Below, one piece after another: positions 24,485 to 32,978 of a stretch of DNA of 64,000 nt. A program made the position numbers and the translations under genes. Positions within the stretch are counted from its first letter, which is position 1. The number at the start of each line of letters is the position of its first letter. The notes under the pieces were generated by a model. It made no database searches and was not told where the DNA came from. It saw nothing but the letters and a program-made list of their open reading frames with translations. This DNA is from JAYYZW01 sp965217605 (GTDB taxonomy: Bacteria; Pseudomonadota; Gammaproteobacteria; Ga0077536), in assembly GCA_965217605.1 (NCBI GenBank), contig CBDCJB010000004.1:1-64000 (forward strand), written 5' to 3'.

Positions 24485-26096
24485 CCCGGATATTTCATAA
24501 AAAAAGAGGGCAAGCCCTTTCTAATCCGTTATAATTCAGTTAGTTAGGCTGAAAACGGAAAGGACTCGCCCGTGACAGAATGTACCCAGACTGCGCTGCA
24601 ATTTCCAGGCTTTTCTCGCCGCAAGATCGACGTCTCATTCAACGGCGGTGACATCACTTCCAACGGTGGGGTGCAGTTGCTGCGCTGGGCCGATGAACGG
24701 ACCGGGTTGATCAAGGCCGCGGCACGGGCCATTGGGGATTCGCGCCGGAGAAAGAGCTGCACCCACGCTCTGGAGTCGCTGGTCCGACAGCGGGTCTATG
24801 GCCTTTCCCTGGGCTATGAGGACCTCAACGACCACGAGGCATTGCGCGCGGACTTGGCTCTGCAGACGGCGCTTTCCCGGGATGCGTCGCTGGCGAGCCC
24901 GTCGACGTTGTGCCGACTGGAGAACCGCGCGAACCGGAACACCGCGGTGGCCCTGCACAAGGGACTCATTGATAACTTTATCGCCGCTTACAAACAAGCG
25001 CCCCGACGACTGATACGCGATGTGGATGCCACCGACGATCGGGTGCAGGGTGATCAAGCGGGCCGCTTCTTCCACGGCGACTACGACCACGACTGCTGTC
25101 TGCCCTTGTACGTGTTCTGTGGCGATCAACGGTTGGTCAGTTATCTGCGTTCGAGCAAGATCGACGGCGCAAAACACAGTGGGGCGATCTTGGCGCTGTT
25201 GATCAAACGGTTGCGCCAGGCGTGGCCGAAGGTCGAGATCCTGGTGCGCGCCGATGCCGGCTTTTGCCGCTGGCGGATGCTGCGCTGGTTCGATCGCCAC
25301 GGCGTGGATTACGTCATGGGTATCGCGAAAAACCCGCGTTTGCACGATCAATCGTTAGCGTTGCGCACGTTGGCTCAGTGGCGGTATTGGATGATGGGTG
25401 AGAAGCAGCGCCTGTTCAGCGAGGTCCGTTACGCCGCACCGACTTGGGATACCCCGCGACGGGTGATCGTCAAGGCCGAGCACAGCGCCCGCGGCAGCAA
25501 TCCCCGCTTCGTGGTGACCCACCTCACCGGCAAGGCCCAACGCATCTACGACCGCCTCTACTGCGCCCGCGGCGAGATGGAGAACCGGATCAAGGAGCAG
25601 CAGTTGGGCCTGTTTGCCGATCGCACCAGTTGCCACACCTGGTGGGCCAATCAGTTCCGGCTGTTGCTCTCAAGCTTGGCTTACACGCTGTTGGAGACGA
25701 TCCGCCGGGTGGCACTACACGCAACGGCACGGGCTCGCGCGCAAGGCGGCACGCTGCGCCTGAAACTATTACGCATCGGCGCCATCGTCTTGCGCAATAC
25801 CAGGCGCATCCGACTGTTGCTCTCCAGTGCTTACCCCCATCGAGAACTGTTCTGCCTGGTGGCCGCTCGCCTCAAGCCGGGATAGTCGTCCCAACGCCAG
25901 TCGCCTCGTGTGCGATTCCTTGTGAGTCGGGGTGTCGCTCGCCTCCGAAACGACTCGTGCATCGCAATCGGCGATAAATCCACCGGTGGCGCGCCGAAAC
26001 GTCGTGCTCAAGCGCCGCTTCGTGCCACCACCAACGAATTCCGACCCATGATCGACCAACTCCATGCACAATCTCACTGCTCATGCAATATCCGGG
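24485..26096 (+). mobile_element. IS1380-family insertion sequence, copy B (1612 bp)
   Basis: Same length and ends as copy A, flanked by CTAG at 24481-24484 and 26097-26100. The sequence is almost identical to copy A, which implies recent transposition. It inserted in non-coding DNA downstream of the prophage-like region. Confidence 0.92.
24572..25885 (+). CDS. IS1380-family transposase, copy B
   Basis: 437 residues from GTG 24572. The only residue change from copy A that I see is Ala for Glu at 105 (SRDASLASP), away from the DDE residues D152 and D228. Full length and probably active. Confidence 0.93.
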   Translation: MTECTQTALQFPGFSRRKIDVSFNGGDITSNGGVQLLRWADERTGLIKAAARAIGDSRRRKSCTHALESLVRQRVYGLSLGYEDLNDHEALRADLALQTALSRDASLASPSTLCRLENRANRNTAVALHKGLIDNFIAAYKQAPRRLIRDVDATDDRVQGDQAGRFFHGDYDHDCCLPLYVFCGDQRLVSYLRSSKIDGAKHSGAILALLIKRLRQAWPKVEILVRADAGFCRWRMLRWFDRHGVDYVMGIAKNPRLHDQSLALRTLAQWRYWMMGEKQRLFSEVRYAAPTWDTPRRVIVKAEHSARGSNPRFVVTHLTGKAQRIYDRLYCARGEMENRIKEQQLGLFADRTSCHTWWANQFRLLLSSLAYTLLETIRRVALHATARARAQGGTLRLKLLRIGAIVLRNTRRIRLLLSSAYPHRELFCLVAARLKPG

Positions 26097-26257
26097 CTAG
26101 GCCCTCACCATGCCCCTGTGTTCGGTCGGGTCCACGTCCTTGCTGCCGCGCGTTGGTATGCGGCGCACGGATATTAGGATCGTACTTACAGAAGCCGATC
26201 GGGAAGGCCGGGCCCTAAAATCGGCCTATTCGGGCCGGTCTGTCTCAGATACTGCTA

Positions 26258-26632
26258 TCACCAGCAGCGTTTTTCCAATGCGAGAATAGCCACCTTATAA
26301 AATGCGGCGTTAGTTCCCTGCAATAAGTTATCGGCGGCGCGGTCCGCGCGGCGCTGTATTTCCTCGCAGGATGTCTCAGCAAGTGACGGCGTCCAGCAGC
26401 GGCCAACCAGTTCGTTAATCGCAGCCCGGTAATAGGCGGCGTTTGTCCCCTCAAGGATGCGGTCTGCAGCGCGGTTTGCTCGACGCTGAAGTTCAGCGCA
26501 GGACGCCTCGGCTAGCGGTAGGCCAACCTGACGCCCGCGCTCGGCGCGAGCAGCCGCCTGCTCTGGCGATTCAACTGCCTCCTGTAGCGCACTGCATCCG
26601 GTAAAAAGCGCCGCGATCACGACGAACCGCAT
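26258..26632 (-). CDS. Small predicted lipoprotein with two Cys-containing repeats
   Basis: 124 residues from ATG 26632 (an in-frame ATG at 26668 would put 12 residues before the signal). The N-terminus MRFVVIAALFTGC is a lipoprotein signal with its Cys. Two 38-residue repeats follow, SCAELQRRANRAADRILEG and SCEEIQRRADRAADNLLQG, each ending in RCW after TNAAYY or TNAAFY, so each repeat has a Cys pair that may form a disulfide. No family recognised; phage and plasmid regions often carry such small lipoproteins. Confidence 0.65.
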   Translation of the reverse strand: MRFVVIAALFTGCSALQEAVESPEQAAARAERGRQVGLPLAEASCAELQRRANRAADRILEGTNAAYYRAAINELVGRCWTPSLAETSCEEIQRRADRAADNLLQGTNAAFYKVAILALEKRCW

Positions 26633-26692
26633 GAACGGGGCTAACGGAGTCTCGCTATCCAGGGGCATAGATTAAGGGGCTTATATGCAAAG

Positions 26693-27184
26693 CTAGACGG
26701 GTGGGTCGATTCGACCTAGCCGTTTCAGCAACCTGCGGCACATTTCCCTCAAGTCGCCACAACAATCACCGTCTGGGTGATTTCTCTCGACCCAACTGAC
26801 GATCGCGTCCAAGTTATTCATCATGTGCAAGACATCCACATTTACGCTGAGATCGGAATAGTCTTCTGGCTGTTGTGCCAGTGGGGGCTGGTCAATCCAC
26901 GCTGCCCCTCCCTTGGAGTTAAAACCTTGCTCAGGATAATTTGTTTGCCACGTGTGAATCAGGGCATTCTCTAGCAGCCTGATAACTTCTTCGTCTCCCT
27001 CAGCAACCACCTTCCAAGAAAAACCATCGACGCCATATGCTCGGATGGCCTTGTGGAAAAAGGTGTCATCCACCTCTTTCTTAGCGTGGCTTTCGTGCGA
27101 ACTCCGACGGAGACTCAGCGAGTCATTGGTGATGCCGACATATCGTCTCCCACTATCATTGTGCGTCGCCACGTAGCAGATCAT
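26693..27184 (-). CDS. GIY-YIG domain protein (homing endonuclease-like)
   Basis: 163 residues. The N-terminus ICYVATHNDSGRRYVGIT is a GIY-YIG motif (YVA...YVG) followed by the conserved Arg-rich helix (SLSLRRSSHESHAKK) and the Glu/Asn region (LLENALIHTWQ, GFNSKGG). Such nucleases cut DNA with a single metal-dependent site and are common in phages. The C-terminal 60 residues are unrecognised. The reading frame is intact. Probably part of the prophage-like block. Confidence 0.8.
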   Translation of the reverse strand: MICYVATHNDSGRRYVGITNDSLSLRRSSHESHAKKEVDDTFFHKAIRAYGVDGFSWKVVAEGDEEVIRLLENALIHTWQTNYPEQGFNSKGGAAWIDQPPLAQQPEDYSDLSVNVDVLHMMNNLDAIVSWVERNHPDGDCCGDLREMCRRLLKRLGRIDPPV

Positions 27185-27420
27185 TGAATCCTTTTAATTT
27201 TTCATACCTGCGACCGTGGCGTTTGCGCTAGGGGCTGTAATCGACGCAAAACGGGCTATATTTGACCGACTTGCGACGATAGAGCTTCAGTTCAAGGCAT
27301 GCGGTTTCGGCGGGAGTTAACCATCCCCACAATAGTGCGATCGAGATTGCCCCAAAGCTCGGGAGCCGGTCCCCGGCCCGTACCGGGTTGCGATACTCGA
27401 AACAGGCTCCCTGATTTATT

Positions 27421-27657
27421 TCACGCAGTGAGTTTCAGCAAGCCGAAGGTAATCGCGGCGTTGCCCAAGATGATCGCGATGGCAGTCTGGTAGAGATCGA
27501 CCTTGGTGGCTTGGCGCAGTTCAGCCAGGTCCGCTTTGGTCGCGAGCTCGCCTTGCCCTGCGCGGATTGCCTCGGCTATGGCCTCGGCCTGGGCACGGTC
27601 CATGCCCGCTGCTTCCAGGTTACGGGCAGCCTTGAGCGTGTCGAACGTAGTGCTCAT
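27421..27657 (-). CDS. CCDC90/DUF1640-like coiled-coil membrane protein
   Basis: 78 residues: MSTTFDTLKAARNLEAAG is the typical start of this family, followed by a helical AEAIAEAIRAGQ...TKADLAELR coiled coil and one C-terminal membrane helix (TAIAIILGNAAITFGLLKL). Family members are small single-pass proteins of unclear role in bacteria and are frequent beside toxin or phage genes. Confidence 0.75.
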   Translation of the reverse strand: MSTTFDTLKAARNLEAAGMDRAQAEAIAEAIRAGQGELATKADLAELRQATKVDLYQTAIAIILGNAAITFGLLKLTA

Positions 27658-27822
27658 GGCGGTAGCGTAGCACGGCTAGTCCACTGCCGTTGCCGCCGGA
27701 GCGCTTCACGGCCTCGACGAATCGGGCCGAAGCACGCACCTGCAAACCGGCCAGTGTTAATTTGCCAGGGCCGCGCTCTAGGCTGCAGGTCGCGCGCGTT
27801 CGGCTGTCTCGAAACGGCGCCC

Positions 27823-27845
27823 AAATTCCCCAATTTGGGTAATTT
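27823..27845. repeat. 23-bp palindromic repeat, copy 1
   Basis: AAATTCCCCAATTTGGGTAA continuing TTT, a near-palindrome found again at 31380-31402. It lies in the 393-bp stretch 27658-28050, where I find no convincing gene; a minus-strand frame 27654-27971 has no recognisable product. Confidence 0.7.
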
Positions 27846-28013
27846 CATTCCGGACGCCCTCAAGGTTTCGAGATCACGAAGGCATACCGCCACGCGGCGC
27901 GTGAGCACTTGGCCACGGCTCGCAGTATTCGGTACGGTAAAAGAGACAAATTGTCCCTTTTCGTTCGGCATGGGGCGCCGATTTTCAAGGTTGCGTTACC
28001 GTTCCGCCAAGCC

Positions 28014-28040
28014 GTGATGGCCGTGACGAAAGTGCAAGGC
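28014..28040. repeat. Left arm of a 27-bp inverted repeat around the RHH gene
   Basis: GTGATGGCCGTGACGAAAGT and seven more bases match, in reverse orientation, 28810-28836 (24 of 27 positions). The two arms enclose the ribbon-helix-helix gene and its promoter region. Confidence 0.6.
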
Positions 28041-28050
28041 CACCCGTCAG

Positions 28051-28632
28051 TCAGTCTTCAATCTCTACGTCGCCAAGATCCTCTCCGATGCGCCGAAAGA
28101 CAGAACGGGACAGGTGGGTCAGGGCGCCGTAGTTCCGGTTGTGCTTTGGTGGCTCTTTTGCGTATTTCTCCCACTGTCCCGGAGTCACCTTGTACAGATT
28201 GAAGGCACCGTCCACAGTCTGTGATGCACAGATGATGTAGTCCACGCGATCTCGCATTGTGTTCGTGAGTCCGCATTGAGTGGTCGCTGGCTTCGCACAC
28301 TTGATCGCGACGCGTTTGCCATCAAGCATGAATTCGTTGGCCATCGGTTGGTCGGCAGCTTTTTCAGCTTGGAGCACCGCGGCGATCTTCCGCGCGGTCC
28401 GGATTCCCCACTGCTGAGCGCGTTGTCCAGACACGGTGTCCTGCCCCCCAGATGCATCCTCTTTCGCAGGTGTCGGCACTGCGCCCGGTGCAATCTCGCT
28501 TCCTGAGAGCGCTTGCTCCACAAGCACCGCAATAGCGTTCGAGCGCGTTAACTCGTGCACTTGGGCGAACCTGTCTACACCAGCGAGCACACGTTCAGGA
28601 ATTCGGACTCCCAAAGTTTGGCTTCCCGTCAC
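28051..28632 (-). CDS. Ribbon-helix-helix DNA-binding protein with unknown C-terminal domain
   Basis: 193 residues from GTG 28632, chosen because GAGGAG lies 10 bases upstream and the protein then begins VTGSQTLGVRIPERVLAGV, the strand of an RHH (MetJ/Arc-type) fold, followed by HELTRSNAIAVLVEQAL. The linker is low-complexity. The C-terminal part (DGKRVAIKCAKPATTQC, VDYIICASQTVDGAF, LYKVTPGQWEKYA) looks like a compact alpha/beta domain vaguely reminiscent of PDDEXK folds, but no ExK is present, so I do not assign it. Possible role: autorepressor of a plasmid or prophage module. Confidence 0.6.
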   Translation of the reverse strand: MTGSQTLGVRIPERVLAGVDRFAQVHELTRSNAIAVLVEQALSGSEIAPGAVPTPAKEDASGGQDTVSGQRAQQWGIRTARKIAAVLQAEKAADQPMANEFMLDGKRVAIKCAKPATTQCGLTNTMRDRVDYIICASQTVDGAFNLYKVTPGQWEKYAKEPPKHNRNYGALTHLSRSVFRRIGEDLGDVEIED

Positions 28633-29062
28633 GGCTTGTCTTCTCCTCGGATTACCGATGGTGCACACCCTATACGACGGGGTACCCTTTGTCAACAGGG
28701 GGTGCACACGCTTAAAGAGCGTCGAAGGGGATCCCGTTCGGTCAAGGGGATGAAGCCGTCTCCGTCGTCGGCGGGATTTCCGTGTTCTAAAGCGGCCGCA
28801 GTCGGCTTTGCCCTGCGCTTTCGTCACAGCCATCACCACGACCGATCTCCTCCCACAGCGGCCGTTCACTAGCTCGGTCCATCCAGTTCATCACGATTTG
28901 ACGGAACGGTTATTTTCTTTCAGGCGGGGCGCGAGCACGGCCATTCCGGCCGCGCGCAAGCGCCACGCCCCAGCCGCCTTATTCGGCTTGGCTATGGGGC
29001 AGAGGTGGATCCCTTGAAAATCAATGCTTTAAGTCTAGAAAACTCCCCGGTTGTGCAACCGC
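28633..29062. other. Gene-free 430-bp stretch between RHH and replication-like genes
   Basis: No coding frame with a recognisable product. It holds the upstream region of the RHH gene and the right arm (28810-28836) of the 27-bp inverted repeat. The remainder shows nothing I can name. Confidence 0.5.
28810..28836. repeat. Right arm of the 27-bp inverted repeat around the RHH gene
   Basis: Reverse complement GTGATGGCTGTGACGAAAGC plus seven bases, 24 of 27 identical to 28014-28040. Confidence 0.6.
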
Positions 29063-30253
29063 TCAATCGCTATCATCGCGGCGCTTGCTGGCAGCCTCGG
29101 CCGGCAGTATTCGCCAGCCTACTTCTCCCGTTCGATCGTCAACCGCTCCCCGCTCAACTACCACAAGGCCCGGTAGGTCGTCCCATGATTTTTCAACTTC
29201 GGCCCGCGTGCGGTGTTTGCGATCGCGCTCGCCGAACGCCAGGCGGCGCATATCCTCGGCAGTCAAGATCGGGTAATCGTGCGGATCGCGGCTCCATCCG
29301 TAGCGGCCGCGGCGCTTCGGTACCGGCCGGCGCGTTTTGCCGGGCAGCCATGCGAGTGCGTGCGCCGCGATATAGGCCCGCCAACGCGGCGCAGAATCAA
29401 CGCTCAGGCGATCCAGCGTCGGGAGGTCAATCACCGGCCCATCGCTCGCGCCGGGCGGGTACGCCACATCAAGGACAATGTGATCGTCCAAGCTCGGCAG
29501 CCCTCGCGGAGCTTCGAACGGCAGACGGCGTAGCGCGAGCATGAACCATCGGCCGCCGTCCGGTAAGCGAATCGTGTAATCGCGCGCTCCCATCAACGCG
29601 GCCTTGAGCCGGGGCCAGTGTTTACCGATCCGCCAGCCATGCGGAAATAAACCGTCGCGCAGCTCGCGGACAGTGATCGCCATGCGCACGAATTGGAGCT
29701 TGCGATCGGCGGGTTTGACAGATAGGCCGGTGCGAACGAACAGCCGGGCGGATAGCGGGGCGCCGCGCCCTTGTGCCATCACAGGCACACCGGCCGCGTC
29801 GGCAATGTCCAAGATCGCAACAGACTTGCGAACGGGCACGGCCTCGAAAAGCGGAAGTTCGGCTTGCGCTCGCCCTTCGACAAGTCCACCGAATAGCATT
29901 CCCCGCTGGCGTTCGGGGCGGCTATCAGCATCGCGGACAACAGTTAGGACGCGGCGATCTTTCCGGGTCTCCGGTTCAACCTCGCGCGGCCGATCCTGCC
30001 ATGCGCGAACGGTAGCGCCGAGCGGGTGCGTCCCGCGCTCGCGAGCGTTTAGCCACAAGCCATGCACCATCCGGATCGCGGCTTCTTGGCAAGGCATAAA
30101 GGCGCAGAATTCCGCCACGGCCGGGATCGCGTCGGCCGGACAGTCGGCGCCATCGTGATCATTGTGCCAAGCGGCGCGCGCTACCGCCTCGAGAATCTCT
30201 CCCGCCGAATGAGCGCCGATCACCGCCTTGTCGAATGCCGCCCCGTCAGACAC
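29063..30253 (-). CDS. Unknown protein of the prophage/plasmid-like block, possibly replication-related
   Basis: 396 residues, start MSDGAAFDKAVIGAHSAGE. The middle has QGRGAPLSARLFVRTGLSVK and ITVRELRDGLFPHGWRIGKH, then a region with RLPDGGRWFMLALRRLP, and the C-terminus has a winged-helix-like YPILTAEDMRRLAFGERDR. Overall it resembles plasmid or phage replication-type proteins in size and in its basic C-terminus, but no catalytic motif is clear, so the assignment is only contextual. No frameshift. Nearest neighbours are the RHH gene and small phage-like genes. Confidence 0.55.
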   Translation of the reverse strand: MSDGAAFDKAVIGAHSAGEILEAVARAAWHNDHDGADCPADAIPAVAEFCAFMPCQEAAIRMVHGLWLNARERGTHPLGATVRAWQDRPREVEPETRKDRRVLTVVRDADSRPERQRGMLFGGLVEGRAQAELPLFEAVPVRKSVAILDIADAAGVPVMAQGRGAPLSARLFVRTGLSVKPADRKLQFVRMAITVRELRDGLFPHGWRIGKHWPRLKAALMGARDYTIRLPDGGRWFMLALRRLPFEAPRGLPSLDDHIVLDVAYPPGASDGPVIDLPTLDRLSVDSAPRWRAYIAAHALAWLPGKTRRPVPKRRGRYGWSRDPHDYPILTAEDMRRLAFGERDRKHRTRAEVEKSWDDLPGLVVVERGAVDDRTGEVGWRILPAEAASKRRDDSD

Positions 30254-30333
30254 TTTTAGCCCGCTCGGATTGATTATCAGAATGCGAGTTCTGAGAAGGA
30301 TCCCGGCCTTCTCGCCGGCGTTACGGGCGGTGG

Positions 30334-30462
30334 CTAATGAGGTTCGCGGCGGAGCAACTGATTTAGCGAAAGGCGTAAATCTGCCCGCGCTTTGTCCATT
30401 GCGTTATTTGCTTTCTCGTCGCCCTGGTCAGCCCGCCAATTAAGAAAATTACGAAATGACAT
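30334..30462 (-). CDS. Possible small helical protein
   Basis: 42 residues from ATG 30462 (MSFRNFLNWRADQGDEKANN...LSLNQLLRREPH). Charged and helical, upstream of and in the same direction as the 396-residue gene. There is no good ribosome site, so this is a weak call. Confidence 0.25.
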   Translation of the reverse strand: MSFRNFLNWRADQGDEKANNAMDKARADLRLSLNQLLRREPH

Positions 30463-30575
30463 GGATCTGCGAACTGATATAGATTGCCCAGATTGCGGCC
30501 CCTTCCAGGGACAGGTAGTTACCTTGTGACATTTTGCATGCTCAACTCGGCCAACACGTTTTAGGAATATCAAAA

Positions 30576-30749
30576 ATGGACATCCCTATATCCCACCTAT
30601 ACAAGCCCATCCCCAAGGGTCATTGGTGCTTTATCGCCAAAAAGGTCGAGGCAGCTCGAGCCGCTGAAACCAAGCCCGAGGGCGAGCCGATTGTCTATTT
30701 CACGACGCTCAGCGGCTGCGATCAGCCGCTGGCCAAGCTGGCGGCTTAG
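30576..30749 (+). CDS. Small unknown protein
   Basis: 57 residues from ATG 30576 (MDIPISHLYKPIPKGHWCFIA, ending TTLSGCDQPLAKLAA), preceded by TTTTAGGAATATCAAAA, a weak ribosome site. Soluble, with no motif recognised. Orientation is opposite to its neighbours. Confidence 0.45.
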   Translation: MDIPISHLYKPIPKGHWCFIAKKVEAARAAETKPEGEPIVYFTTLSGCDQPLAKLAA

Positions 30750-30821
30750 GAGAAGAAGATGCAACCACGATAATCCTAATCGTCTCCGCCCCAGCCTTCG
30801 CCGAGTGGGGACGCCATCAGC

Positions 30822-31187
30822 CTAGAACGGCGGCGCACCCAACTTCCACGTAGGCAAATAGTCACTGGCCACATAGCCTCCGGCGCATTCGTTTCTGAGG
30901 TATCTGTATGCTTCCGACCGTTCTTCCACCGGCATTCCTTTCACGGCTTTTTCTGTGTCCCATGCCAAGCGGTTGAAATTTCCGCCCTCCATCTCGCTGT
31001 GAAGCTGAAGGGCGATTTCGTCTATATTACCCACGCTTGCGCCTTGGTCTTCTGCGATTTGATACATGCAGGGCATCCACACCCAGGAAAACACTTCATC
31101 CCTGTAATTGATGTCGGCATAGATTGGAGCGGCGATGAGCACAGCAAGCGCCAGTGCACTCGCGAAGGACGCGGTTAGTTGCTTCAT
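30822..31187 (-). CDS. Small secreted protein, unknown function
   Basis: 121 residues from ATG 31187; a longer frame to 31268 would put 27 Arg-rich residues before the signal. MKQLTASFASALALAVLIAAPIYA is a clear Sec signal peptide, followed by DINYRDEVFSWVW and two later cysteines (CMYQIA, RNECAGG). Periplasmic or secreted; family not recognised. Confidence 0.6.
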   Translation of the reverse strand: MKQLTASFASALALAVLIAAPIYADINYRDEVFSWVWMPCMYQIAEDQGASVGNIDEIALQLHSEMEGGNFNRLAWDTEKAVKGMPVEERSEAYRYLRNECAGGYVASDYLPTWKLGAPPF

Positions 31188-31379
31188 ACTGCGGTGATAT
31201 CCCCACCTATTCACCAAGGCCAGGGGAGCTACCCCGAGCCGGACCGGGCGGGGCCGTAGTCTTGGCACGACTGCGCCATATTATTACGGCAACTGTCGCG
31301 ACTCCGCAAGAGCAGAGGATAGGCTCGCCGCTTCGCCGTGAGCGTCACGCTGCGGATCCCGTGCCGATCGAGTCGGTTG

Positions 31380-31402
31380 AAATTCCCCAATTTGGGTAAT
31401 TT
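31380..31402. repeat. 23-bp palindromic repeat, copy 2
   Basis: Identical to 27823-27845 (AAATTCCCCAATTTGGGTAA plus TTT). It sits in the 345-bp gene-free stretch 31188-31532, between the secreted-protein gene and the terminase-like remnant; nothing else recognisable there. Confidence 0.7.
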
Positions 31403-31532
31403 GAGCGCCGCGATCGCTTATTAGAATCGACATTCCGATAATCGATTTTTTGCCCGATGCGCGGACGCGATCGCTATTGATATAATTCTGGCGGGCAGCT
31501 TGGTGCCTTTTAGAAGCTCTAAAAACTCCGAA

Positions 31533-31796
31533 ATGTCCCGCCGAACGAAATTGACTCGCGAACGGATCGAGACGCTGGCCGGATATGTGGCGAACGGCTG
31601 CACGAACCGCGACGCGGCGCGACTGAGCGGGATCGCGGAATCCACCCTTTACCATTGGCTTGGCATTGCACGAGAGCATGAGCACGAGGGGCGGACCCGG
31701 ACGCTGCCGGTTCAACTGGCGCGCGCTGGAAGAAGCCGAGGCCGGATTCCGCCGAGCGCAGCTTGAGGTTATCCGGCGGGCGGCGTCGGAATCGAC
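31533..31796 (+). pseudogene. Terminase small subunit-like (HTH) phage gene, frameshifted and cut by IS3
   Basis: From ATG 31533: SRRTKLTRERIETLAGYVAN, then AARLSGIAESTLYHWLGIAREHE, a helix-turn-helix start like phage terminase small subunits. Near 31707 the frame shifts and continues as FNWRALEEAEAGFRRAQLEVIRRAASES up to the IS3 edge at about 31796. The 3' end is lost. Confidence 0.55.
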
Positions 31797-32034
31797 TGTT
31801 CAGCGCCAACGTGATCAGGCGGTCTCGCACGGTATCGGGGATCCGGTTCCACACCCGCCCCGGCAGGGGCGCTTGGTCCTGCAGCGCCACTTCTCCGTCA
31901 TGACGATAGTGTGCGTACCAACGGTAGAAGGTGGTGCGTGGAACGCCCAACATAGCCAGGGTTTGCTTGGCCGGCAGGTGCGATCGCTCCACCAACCGAA
32001 TGATCTCAAGCTTCTCGGCGGCTGAATACCTCAT
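31797..32034 (-). pseudogene. IS3-family orfB, N-terminal 79 residues only
   Basis: MRYSAAEKLEIIRLVERSHL to RDRLITLALN, identical in protein to the start of the orfB at 57960-58940. The DDE integrase domain is missing. Confidence 0.85.
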
Positions 32035-32405
32035 TGCAGGTCGTCCCCATCCCCGAGCCTGTTTTTTTTGAGCAGCCGCAGTTCCAGCGTTTGCTCGGCG
32101 ACCACTTCCTTGAGATCTCGGGCGTCACGCCGAAGCGCCGTGACGTCACTGGTGTTGGCCTGGCGAACAAGGTCCCCGGCCAGGCGCTGCTTGCCGGCTT
32201 CCATGAAGTCCTTGGACCCTTTGTAATATAGGCTTTGAGCAATACCTTCTCGTCGGCACAGCTCCGCCATGCTGGCTTCGCCACGCACGCCGTCCACTAC
32301 GATGCGTATTTTCTCCTCCGCACTGGTTTGCTTGCGCGTGTTGCGCTTGATGTCACGAATGATTTTTTCTAACGACGACGTTCGTCCTGTCGGTCTCTGT
32401 TTCAT
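32031..32405 (-). CDS. IS3-family orfA (HTH transposase subunit)
   Basis: 124 residues, MKQRPTGRTSSLEKIIRDIK, with the HTH block AELCRREGIAQSLYYKGSKD and a C-terminal leucine-rich helix. It differs from the copy at 58937-59311 in a few residues. It overlaps orfB by ATGA. Confidence 0.88.
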   Translation of the reverse strand: MKQRPTGRTSSLEKIIRDIKRNTRKQTSAEEKIRIVVDGVRGEASMAELCRREGIAQSLYYKGSKDFMEAGKQRLAGDLVRQANTSDVTALRRDARDLKEVVAEQTLELRLLKKNRLGDGDDLQ

Positions 32406-32486
32406 CTCAACTCCTCAGGTTAGGATGAACAAAAACTCTCCCTTAAACCAGCGCTATATCTGTCCCATAGGCGCTGACGGCATACA

Positions 32487-32516
32487 CCACTGACCATTTT
32501 GTCTCCGGGATTTACA
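32487..32516 (-). repeat. Isolated IS21 terminal repeat
   Basis: The minus strand reads TGTAAATCCCGGAGACAAAA followed by ATGGTCAGTGG, 29 of 30 identical to the left end of the IS21 element at 20216. No other IS21 sequence is attached; it abuts the IS3 end exactly. Confidence 0.75.
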
Positions 32517-32690
32517 TGCAAGTTGACGCCACTCGGTCAGGGCAGCAGCTCGGTCTTGTTTGAAAATATCGGGGTGGTCGAGATGGCGTTCGTGGTTGAA
32601 GTGGTTGTAGATTGAGGCGTGGGCTGCAGCAAACTTCTGGAGAGTCTTGATGTCCCTGAACCTGGCCATTGCCTGTTAACGGCGGCGGAA
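32515..32690 (-). pseudogene. IS6-like transposase C-terminal remnant
   Basis: The minus-strand frame MARFRDIKTLQKFAAAHASI, NHFNHERHLDHPDIFK and AAALTEWRQL matches the end of IS6-type transposases (FRxxKTLQKFAxxHAS...NHFNxERH). No catalytic core remains. Confidence 0.6.
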
Positions 32691-32724
32691 TAATGGCCCA
32701 CGCGAGGCGCAACGGGTCTTTTTG

Positions 32725-32928
32725 CATGGCACTGTTCGACCCTTGGGCAAGATGTTAGTCGCGGAACTGTCCGCGAAATTGGAAACGGAGATCGCGCTGA
32801 ACTTCGATCAGCTTTACATGCATGACCTAGTGGGCCGCGCCCAAGCGTTTCAAAAGCTGGTCGCCGGTGGGATGGACGTGGGGAAGGCGGCGGCGCTCTC
32901 GGGGCTTATGGCGGGCGAGGCGGCGTGA
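32725..32928 (+). pseudogene. Phage portal protein C-terminal remnant
   Basis: About 65 residues: PLGKMLVAELSAKLETEIAL, FDQLYMHDLVGRAQAF, KLVAGGMDVGKAAALSGL, stop at 32928. The pattern resembles the end of HK97-type portal proteins (LxFDxLxxxDxxGRAxAxxxLVxAGM). 5' part absent. Together with the terminase-like remnant it indicates a dead prophage. Confidence 0.5.
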
Positions 32929-32978
32929 TGGTCGGGCTAGTAGTACGGCACGCCGGGAACCTTCGGGGCAAACGGCCC

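Larger units (their letters stand above)
31797..32486 (-). mobile_element. IS3-family element, truncated copy
   Basis: The right terminus is at 32486 (minus strand TGTATGCCGTCAGCGCCTAT), identical to the end of the full element at 57888-59392. orfA is intact; orfB stops at residue 79 where the element is cut at 31797 and joined to the terminase remnant. Confidence 0.85.

Noticed and set aside
27654..27971. 105-residue minus-strand frame overlapping the CCDC90-like start by ATGA
   Set aside because: Composition and lack of motif suggest chance, and it contains the 23-bp palindrome; left as non-coding.
31284..31715. 143-residue minus-strand frame
   Set aside because: Crosses the palindrome and runs antisense to the terminase-like remnant; no motif or ribosome site.
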